Shown: in pieces, positions 4,108 to 8,838 of the stretch | How positions within the stretch are numbered: the stretch's first letter is position 1 | Layout: the number at the start of each line of letters is the position of its first letter | Assembly (NCBI GenBank): GCA_001872995.1 | Contig: MNXO01000120.1 | Span: 1-8,838 of the forward strand | From: Bacteroidetes bacterium CG2_30_32_10 | Lineage (GTDB): Bacteria > Bacteroidota > Bacteroidia > Bacteroidales > CG2-30-32-10 | DNA length: 8,838 nt | Direction of reading: 5' to 3' | The notes under the pieces: model-generated | What the model was told of the DNA's origin: nothing | The model's database searches: none | Seen by the model: the letters and a program-made list of their open reading frames with translations, nothing else | Position numbers and translations under genes: made by a program

Positions 4108-6765
4108 TTAATCATGAGCATTAGGAATATCATCTACCGAAAATTTGTATAAATCTTTGGCTTCGTCTTCTTTAAATTTCATTACCAAATCTAAGGCATC
4201 AGGTACTACATCACTACACAACACAATTAACGAACCTTTTTTGGCATGTTTTACGGCATAAGTTATCGCCTCAAACTCATTGGGTATCACTTTAAATTGT
4301 TTTTTAGGGTTCACTTTTTTAATTCCAACCGTTAGCATATCAATAATTTCTTGGTCGGTTCTGCCTCTTAAATTTTTATCCTGACGAATAATAATTTCGT
4401 CAAACATTTCTGCTGCAACTTGACCAATTTCTACATTGTCTTCTACTCTACGGTCGCCAATACCAGCAATAATACCCACTTTTGGTTTGCCGTCCATGCG
4501 TTCAATTAATTTTTGTAAAGCCCTTAATCCAGCGGGGTTGTGGGCATAATCCAACAACAGTGTAAAGTTTTTAAATTCAAACAAATTCAATCGTCCAGGT
4601 GTTTGCGATGGCGAAGGAATAAACGATTCTAAACCAACTTTTATATCCTCAATTTTTATTCCGCTAACAAAAGCAGTTAAAGCTGCTGGTAAAATATTTT
4701 GTATCATAAACGATGCCCGTCCGCCCATGGTTAACGGCACATTTACGGCTTTACAAATACGTAATTTCCATTCGCCTTTACAAATGGTAATGTAACCATT
4801 TTCGTATATTGCCGACATTCCACCTCGTTTGGCATGTTTTTTAATTTTAGCATTTTGTTCGTCCATCGAAAACAATGCTACATTACATTTTAAGTCGGTT
4901 CTCATGTTATATACCAAATCGTCGTCGGCATTTAAAACAGCGTAACCACTTGGCATCACCGATTCGGGAATAACACCTTTTACTTTAGCCAATTGCTCAA
5001 TGGTATGAATTCCTTTAAGCCCTAAGTGGTCGGCTGCCACATTGGTTACCACACCAACATTACAAGTTGCAAAACCCAATCCTGCTCTTAATAAACCACC
5101 TCGTGCGGTTTCTAAAACTGCAAAATTTACGGTAGGGTCTCTCAACACAAATTCGGCACTTTGCGGTCCTGTACAATCGCCTTTTACCAACAATCTGTTT
5201 TGAATGTAAATCCCGTCGGTAGTGGTATAACCCACTTTAAAGCCTTTTAATTTTAATAAATGTGCAATTAATCGGGTAGTGGTGGTTTTACCATTTGTTC
5301 CGGTTACCGAAACAATAGGTATTCTAAAATCCTGTCCAGGAGGGAATAACATATCAATAACTGGTGCAGCGATATTTCTAGCCAAACCTTCTGCTGGATC
5401 GAGGTGCATTCTAAAACCGGGGGCTGCATTTACTTCTAAAACAGCTCCATTGGTTTCTGGTAAAGGTTGACTTAATGAACTCGTCATAATATCAATTCCA
5501 CAAATATCTAACCCAATAATGCGAGCAATTCGTTCGCACATAAAAATATTATACGGATGAATAATGTCGGTTACATCTTCGGCAGTACCTCCTGTACTTA
5601 GGTTGGCAGTATCTTTAAGATTTAATATTTCATCTTTTTTAAGTATGGATTTAAGAGTTAACTTTTTGTTTTTTAAGATGGTTTTAGTCATGTCATCCAC
5701 AGTAATGTAAGTCAACACTTTTTCGTGTCCATACCCTCTTTTTGGATGTTTGTTTACCTCTTCAATGAGTTTTTCGATAGTTAATTTTCCGTCGCCAATT
5801 ACACGAGCTGGAGTTCGTAAAGCAGCGGCAACCAATTTGTAATTGATTACCAACACACGATAATCATCGCCAGTAATGTATTTCTCAACAATTACTGACT
5901 TTGAAACATTTTTTGCTGCATGATAAGCAATGAGTGCATTTTCTTTGTAGGTAATGTTGGTGGTAATTCCTCGTCCGTGATTGCCGTTTACAGGTTTTAT
6001 TACCACAGGATAACCAATGCTTCTTAATGCACTCAATAAACTGTCTTCACTTTTTACAATTTCACCTTTTGGGACAGGAATTTCGGCTTGTTCCAACAAA
6101 TATTTGGTATCTTCTTTATCACAAGCCAATTCTACACCAATGCTACTGGTTTGGCTGGTTACGGTTGCCTGAATTCGTTTTTGATTTTCGCCATAACCCA
6201 ATTGGCACAACGAATATTTGTTTAATCGTATCCACGGAATACCTCTACTCACGGCTTCATCAATAATTGAAGCGGTACTTGGTCCAAGGCGAACACTTTC
6301 ACGCAATTCACGCATTTCTTGGATGTCGGCATCTAAATCGTATTTATCGCCCGAAATAAGAGCTTCGGCAATTCGAACGGCAGCTTTAGCAGCATAAACG
6401 CCTACTTTTTCTTCGTGATAATCGAAAACCACGTTGTAAACCCCTTTTTCGCCATAATCACGAGTTCGTCCAAAACCAGTATCCATTCCAGCCATGGTTT
6501 GAATTTCTAATGCAATGTGTTCAATAACGTGTCCCATCCATGTTCCTTCTTTAATTCTTGAAAAGAATCCACCAACTTTACCAACAGAACAGCGATGTTC
6601 TTGCATTCCAGGAAACATTTTTTTAAGACGCTTATCAAATCCTGAAATCGTATTGGTAGGAGAATCTTCTAGTTCTTCAATATCTAAAACCATCACAATC
6701 AATTTGTGTCTTCTAACCGACCAATAATTTGGTCCTCGCATTACATTTATGTTAATAATCTTCAT
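4108..6765 (-). CDS. cphA: Cyanophycin synthetase
   Basis: CphA builds cyanophycin, a poly-aspartate backbone with arginine on each beta-carboxyl, using ATP for both the Asp and Arg additions; the polymer is a cytoplasmic nitrogen and carbon store. The 885-residue length suits the family. The N-terminal domain (1-160) has the hallmark RGPNYWSVRRHKLIVM (10-25). The ATP-grasp domain (about 215-475) shows VIKPVNGNHGRGI (255-267) and the metal-binding EVNAAPGFRMH (444-454). The Mur-ligase-like half begins near 483 with the P-loop VTGTNGKTTTTR (487-498), then TNVAADHLGL (574-583), DYAHNPAG (739-746) and GIGDRR (768-773). All three domains are intact, so both ligase activities are expected. It is divergent from cphB, with 90 bp between starts. 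The ATG 6765 start gives the normal family N-terminus. The residues after about 865 are a short charged tail without known role. Confidence 0.96.
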   Translation of the reverse strand: MKIININVMRGPNYWSVRRHKLIVMVLDIEELEDSPTNTISGFDKRLKKMFPGMQEHRCSVGKVGGFFSRIKEGTWMGHVIEHIALEIQTMAGMDTGFGRTRDYGEKGVYNVVFDYHEEKVGVYAAKAAVRIAEALISGDKYDLDADIQEMRELRESVRLGPSTASIIDEAVSRGIPWIRLNKYSLCQLGYGENQKRIQATVTSQTSSIGVELACDKEDTKYLLEQAEIPVPKGEIVKSEDSLLSALRSIGYPVVIKPVNGNHGRGITTNITYKENALIAYHAAKNVSKSVIVEKYITGDDYRVLVINYKLVAAALRTPARVIGDGKLTIEKLIEEVNKHPKRGYGHEKVLTYITVDDMTKTILKNKKLTLKSILKKDEILNLKDTANLSTGGTAEDVTDIIHPYNIFMCERIARIIGLDICGIDIMTSSLSQPLPETNGAVLEVNAAPGFRMHLDPAEGLARNIAAPVIDMLFPPGQDFRIPIVSVTGTNGKTTTTRLIAHLLKLKGFKVGYTTTDGIYIQNRLLVKGDCTGPQSAEFVLRDPTVNFAVLETARGGLLRAGLGFATCNVGVVTNVAADHLGLKGIHTIEQLAKVKGVIPESVMPSGYAVLNADDDLVYNMRTDLKCNVALFSMDEQNAKIKKHAKRGGMSAIYENGYITICKGEWKLRICKAVNVPLTMGGRASFMIQNILPAALTAFVSGIKIEDIKVGLESFIPSPSQTPGRLNLFEFKNFTLLLDYAHNPAGLRALQKLIERMDGKPKVGIIAGIGDRRVEDNVEIGQVAAEMFDEIIIRQDKNLRGRTDQEIIDMLTVGIKKVNPKKQFKVIPNEFEAITYAVKHAKKGSLIVLCSDVVPDALDLVMKFKEDEAKDLYKFSVDDIPNAHD

Positions 6766-6855
6766 AATAACTTATCTTATAGGTGGTGAATTTTAAAATT
6801 AATTTATCTTTTTTTGCAGGAATTAAATGTACACGTTTATTTTAAATATACAAGC
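6766..6855. promoter_or_regulatory. Divergent cphA/cphB control region
   Basis: The 90 bp between the two start codons must hold the promoters for both synthesis and breakdown of cyanophycin. A 12-base perfect palindrome, AATTTTAAAATT (6789-6800), lies near the middle and could be an operator, though such A/T-only palindromes arise easily by chance. For cphB, TATC followed by seven T and a G (6805-6816) resembles a TAnnTTTG -7 element with an expanded T-run; no -33 TTTG is visible. For cphA I see no good -7 match. No Shine-Dalgarno sequence precedes either ATG. Confidence 0.4.
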
Positions 6856-7740
6856 ATGGCAAAGGGAACTTTAATTCCAATTGGCGGAAACGAGGATAAA
6901 GGAATAGAAAAAAGTGAAAATTATATATTGGAATTTATTCATGACGGTATATTATCGCATGTCGTAAAAGAAGCTGGAGGAACATCGAGTAAAATTATTG
7001 TAATACCAACAGCATCGAGTATTCAAGAGGAAGTAGGAAAAAATTATTTACATGCTTTTCATAAATTAGGTTGTGAAAATGTAAAAGTTTTATCGATAAA
7101 TAGTGTCGAAGAAGCAGAAAGTGAAGAAAATATTCAAGATTTAATAGCCTGTAATGGGGTAATGTTTTCCGGTGGAGACCAATCTCGAATAGTTAATTTT
7201 ATTGGAAATACCAAGTTTCATAAAATATTAAAAGACCGTTACGAAAACGAAGAATTTGTGGTTGCAGGTACAAGTGCAGGAGCAATGTGTATGTCGCAAG
7301 AAATGATTTCGGGAGGAAATGTTACCGAATCTATTGTTAGAGGCTCTACCAAATTTAGAGAAGGAATGGGTTTTATTCCTGAATTAATCATTGATACTCA
7401 TTTTATTAAACGTGGTAGATTTGGCAGATTAGCTGAAGCAGTAGCTGCTTTTCCAAAGTTAATTGGACTTGGCTTGTCGGAAGATACAGGCGTAATTATT
7501 AAAAACAATGTGTTTACAGTAATTGGTTCTGGTATGGCAATTTTATTCGACCCAAGCTGGTTAACCCACAATTATAGAGAAATATTAGACGACAATTTGC
7601 CTTTGTCGGTTACCGATTTAAAAGTTCACATTTTATCTTTTGGTGATAAGTTTGATTTGAAAACTCGCTCCACAAAAATTATGACGTTGGAAGAATATAA
7701 AGAAGCCAACACAACCCTCCCGAAGGGAGGGCTTTCGTAG
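6856..7740 (+). CDS. cphB: Cyanophycinase
   Basis: A cytoplasmic serine exopeptidase of the S51 family that releases beta-Asp-Arg dipeptides from cyanophycin. From ATG 6856 the product is 294 residues. A TTG at 6814 would add 14 residues, but the family normally begins close to the KGTLIPIGG motif, so I prefer the ATG. The nucleophile is Ser140 in GTSAGA (138-143); His182 in DTHF and Glu209 in LSED are the likely partners; Gln109 in SGGDQ and Arg186, Arg188 and Arg191 lie where substrate-binding residues are known in Synechocystis CphB, all at a constant offset of eight. The enzyme therefore looks active. It is divergent from cphA. The last ten residues (NTTLPKGGLS) and the stop are supplied by a hairpin repeat that begins at 7708, so the native C-terminus was probably replaced. 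Confidence 0.95.
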   Translation: MAKGTLIPIGGNEDKGIEKSENYILEFIHDGILSHVVKEAGGTSSKIIVIPTASSIQEEVGKNYLHAFHKLGCENVKVLSINSVEEAESEENIQDLIACNGVMFSGGDQSRIVNFIGNTKFHKILKDRYENEEFVVAGTSAGAMCMSQEMISGGNVTESIVRGSTKFREGMGFIPELIIDTHFIKRGRFGRLAEAVAAFPKLIGLGLSEDTGVIIKNNVFTVIGSGMAILFDPSWLTHNYREILDDNLPLSVTDLKVHILSFGDKFDLKTRSTKIMTLEEYKEANTTLPKGGLS

Positions 7741-7834
7741 AGGAACGAAAACTGGAGTCCGAAGTTGGCATTGAGCGTTAGCTTCCCCTCTTGAGAGAGC
7801 CTGTCCCGTTTTTTTCGGGAGGTAGGGGTGTGTT
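7708..7834. repeat. 127-bp hairpin-rich repeat with inverted ends
   Basis: The ends are imperfect inverted repeats: AACACAACCCTCCC on the left (7708-7721) against AACACACCCCTACCTCCC on the right when reversed (7817-7834). Inside are a strong hairpin CCCTCCC-GAA-GGGAGGG (7715-7731), a second TTTCGT / ACGAAA (7733-7738, 7745-7750) and a third TCCCG-T7-CGGGA (7804-7820). I recall similar CCCTCCCGAAGGGAGGG to GGGGTGTGTT elements between genes in Bacteroidota, but cannot search. It overlaps the 3' end of cphB and provides its stop. It may double as a 3' structure for the convergent transcripts, although no T-run directly follows a stem. Confidence 0.65.
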
Positions 7835-7856
7835 CTAGGAATTTCAAAGTTCGTTT

Positions 7857-7905
7857 TCAGTTCTCAGTCTTCAAACTCCCGACTTCCGTCTTCGGTCTTC
7901 CAACC
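7857..7905. repeat. Degenerate 7-bp tandem repeat, seven units
   Basis: The 49 bases divide without gaps into seven heptamers: TCAGTTC, TCAGTCT, TCAAACT, CCCGACT, TCCGTCT, TCGGTCT, TCCAACC. Most fit TCnGtCT. The array ends exactly at the stop codon of the isoaspartyl peptidase gene, so on the minus strand it is the first sequence after that gene, read as purine-rich GAAGAC-like units. It is non-coding in its apparent role; repeats of this heptamer type are known in cyanobacteria and, as I recall, also seen in Bacteroidota. Confidence 0.6.
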
Positions 7906-8832
7906 TCACACATAAATCCCAACATAGGTTTCTTTGCTGGTTTTTTTGCCACGATACATTCCTTCTGTGTTAAACGAAAAAGCAAGGTTTCCTAACTTAT
8001 CAACTCCAATAAGTCCACCATCACCACCAATTTTTAACAAACGGTCTTTTACTACCGTATCGCAAGCTTCTTGTAACGATAAACCTTTGTATTCCATTAA
8101 ACAAGAAACATCGTAAGCCACCACGCCACGAATAAAAAATTCGCCACTTCCTGTACAAGAAATGCCACAGGTTTCGTTATTGGCATACGTTCCTGCACCA
8201 ATCATTGGGCTATCACCAACTCTACCAAATTTTTTGTTGGTCATACCACCAGTTGAAGTTGCAGCAGCTATGTTGCCATTTATATCAATTGCCACAGCAC
8301 CAACAGTTCCAAATTTTTTGTCTTTGGTGGAGGCATGGTCTAGCTGAAAAGTATCAGAACCCTTTACTTCCAACCATTGTTTATGTCGGAAATCATCGTA
8401 AAAATATTCGGGAGCTTCGGTAGGGCAGTGGTGCAATTTTGCAAATTCGAGTGCTCCAGCACCAGCCATAAACACATGTTCCGATTTTTCCATCACCAAT
8501 CGAGCCAACGAAACTGGATTTTTTATGCCAGTAATCAAGGAAACTGCTCCAGCCATTTTGGTTTTTCCTTCCATAATGGAAGCATCCATTTCGTGAGTTC
8601 CTTTTTCGGTAAAAACCGAACCTTTTCCAGCATTAAACAAAGGAGTATTTTCTAACGAATTTACGGCTTTTTCAACTGCATCGAGCGACGAACCACCTTT
8701 TTCTAAAACAGCATAACCAGCAGTTAATGCATCATTTAAAGCAGCTAAATAAGCAGCTTCTTTTTCGGGAGTTAAATCTTTTCTTAAAATGGTTCCTGCT
8801 CCTCCGTGTATGGCTATAGATATTTTTGACAT
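7906..8832 (-). CDS. iaaA: Isoaspartyl peptidase / plant-type L-asparaginase
   Basis: An N-terminal nucleophile hydrolase that removes beta-linked aspartyl residues from dipeptides and hydrolyses L-asparagine. Next to cphA and cphB its likely main job is to split beta-Asp-Arg, the product of cyanophycinase, into Asp and Arg. The 308-residue precursor matches the family. It opens with SIAIHGGAGT. The self-cleavage site is Gly175-Thr176 in KFGTVGAVA, so Thr176 becomes the nucleophile of the beta subunit. ATSTGGMTNK (191-200), GRVGDSPMIGAGTYANN (203-219, with Arg204 and Asp207 for the substrate carboxyl and amino groups) and CTGSGE (226-231) are canonical. No signal peptide, so cytoplasmic. It converges on cphB. 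The ATG lies six bases from the window end, so its promoter and any upstream partner are not visible. The symbol follows the E. coli homologue. Confidence 0.94.
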   Translation of the reverse strand: MSKISIAIHGGAGTILRKDLTPEKEAAYLAALNDALTAGYAVLEKGGSSLDAVEKAVNSLENTPLFNAGKGSVFTEKGTHEMDASIMEGKTKMAGAVSLITGIKNPVSLARLVMEKSEHVFMAGAGALEFAKLHHCPTEAPEYFYDDFRHKQWLEVKGSDTFQLDHASTKDKKFGTVGAVAIDINGNIAAATSTGGMTNKKFGRVGDSPMIGAGTYANNETCGISCTGSGEFFIRGVVAYDVSCLMEYKGLSLQEACDTVVKDRLLKIGGDGGLIGVDKLGNLAFSFNTEGMYRGKKTSKETYVGIYV

Positions 8833-8838
8833 GCTAAA

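Noticed and set aside
6814..6855. TTG-initiated N-terminal extension of cyanophycinase
   Set aside because: The 14 extra residues do not resemble the family, the TTG lies within the likely promoter region, and the ATG at 6856 gives the expected start before KGTLIPIGG.
7715..7731. Intrinsic terminator of cphB
   Set aside because: The hairpin lies inside the coding frame and no T-run follows it; it is better explained as part of the inserted repeat.
7626..7847. Minus-strand open frame across the cphB 3' end and the repeat
   Set aside because: It is antisense to confident cphB coding sequence and the hairpin repeat, with no family resemblance.

Overview
This window looks like a chromosomal segment of a low-GC member of the Bacteroidota. 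Three signs point there. Ribosomal protein S16 carries a long acidic Ala/Glu tail. Promoter-like sites fit the Bacteroidota TTTG / TAnnTTTG pattern, best seen upstream of the 3495-3968 gene. The intergenic DNA is full of short palindromic and inverted repeats of a kind I associate with this phylum. No Shine-Dalgarno sequence stands out before the starts. I cannot fix the genus; a Flavobacteriales-like relative is plausible.

Layout: (1) 22-1185, minus strand, a housekeeping operon rpsP-rimM (ribosomal protein S16 and the 30S maturation factor RimM), with a -7 promoter motif just upstream. (2) 1186-4107, an accessory island, all genes on the minus strand. About 900 bp without a believable gene hold several hairpin-forming repeats. 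Then come a single putative lipoprotein gene (2090-2707), a further repeat block (2762-2945) and a two-gene unit: an unrecognised charged protein (3495-3968) followed by a HEPN-like protein with an Rx4H motif (2950-3489). An 85/86-bp repeat occurs twice in direct orientation (1465-1549 and 2860-2945). The lipoprotein gene is framed by a 10-bp inverted motif (AACGCCAACA). The arrangement resembles small genes exchanged as cassettes between structured boundaries. (3) 4108-8832, a cyanophycin module: cphA (minus) and cphB (plus) are divergent over 90 bp, and an isoaspartyl peptidase/asparaginase gene (minus) converges on cphB.

Together the last three genes encode a complete cyanophycin cycle. 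CphA polymerises Asp and Arg into the multi-L-arginyl-poly-L-aspartate storage polymer, CphB cuts it to beta-Asp-Arg dipeptides, and the Thr-nucleophile hydrolase can split these into Asp and Arg. The convergent cphB/isoaspartyl peptidase gap holds a 127-bp hairpin-rich repeat that supplies the last ten codons and the stop of cphB, followed by a degenerate 7-bp tandem repeat that abuts the other gene's stop codon.

The most interesting parts are the cassette-like island with its repeats, the HEPN gene pair as a possible toxin or defence unit, and the repeat captured by cphB. None of these can be proved from one window.
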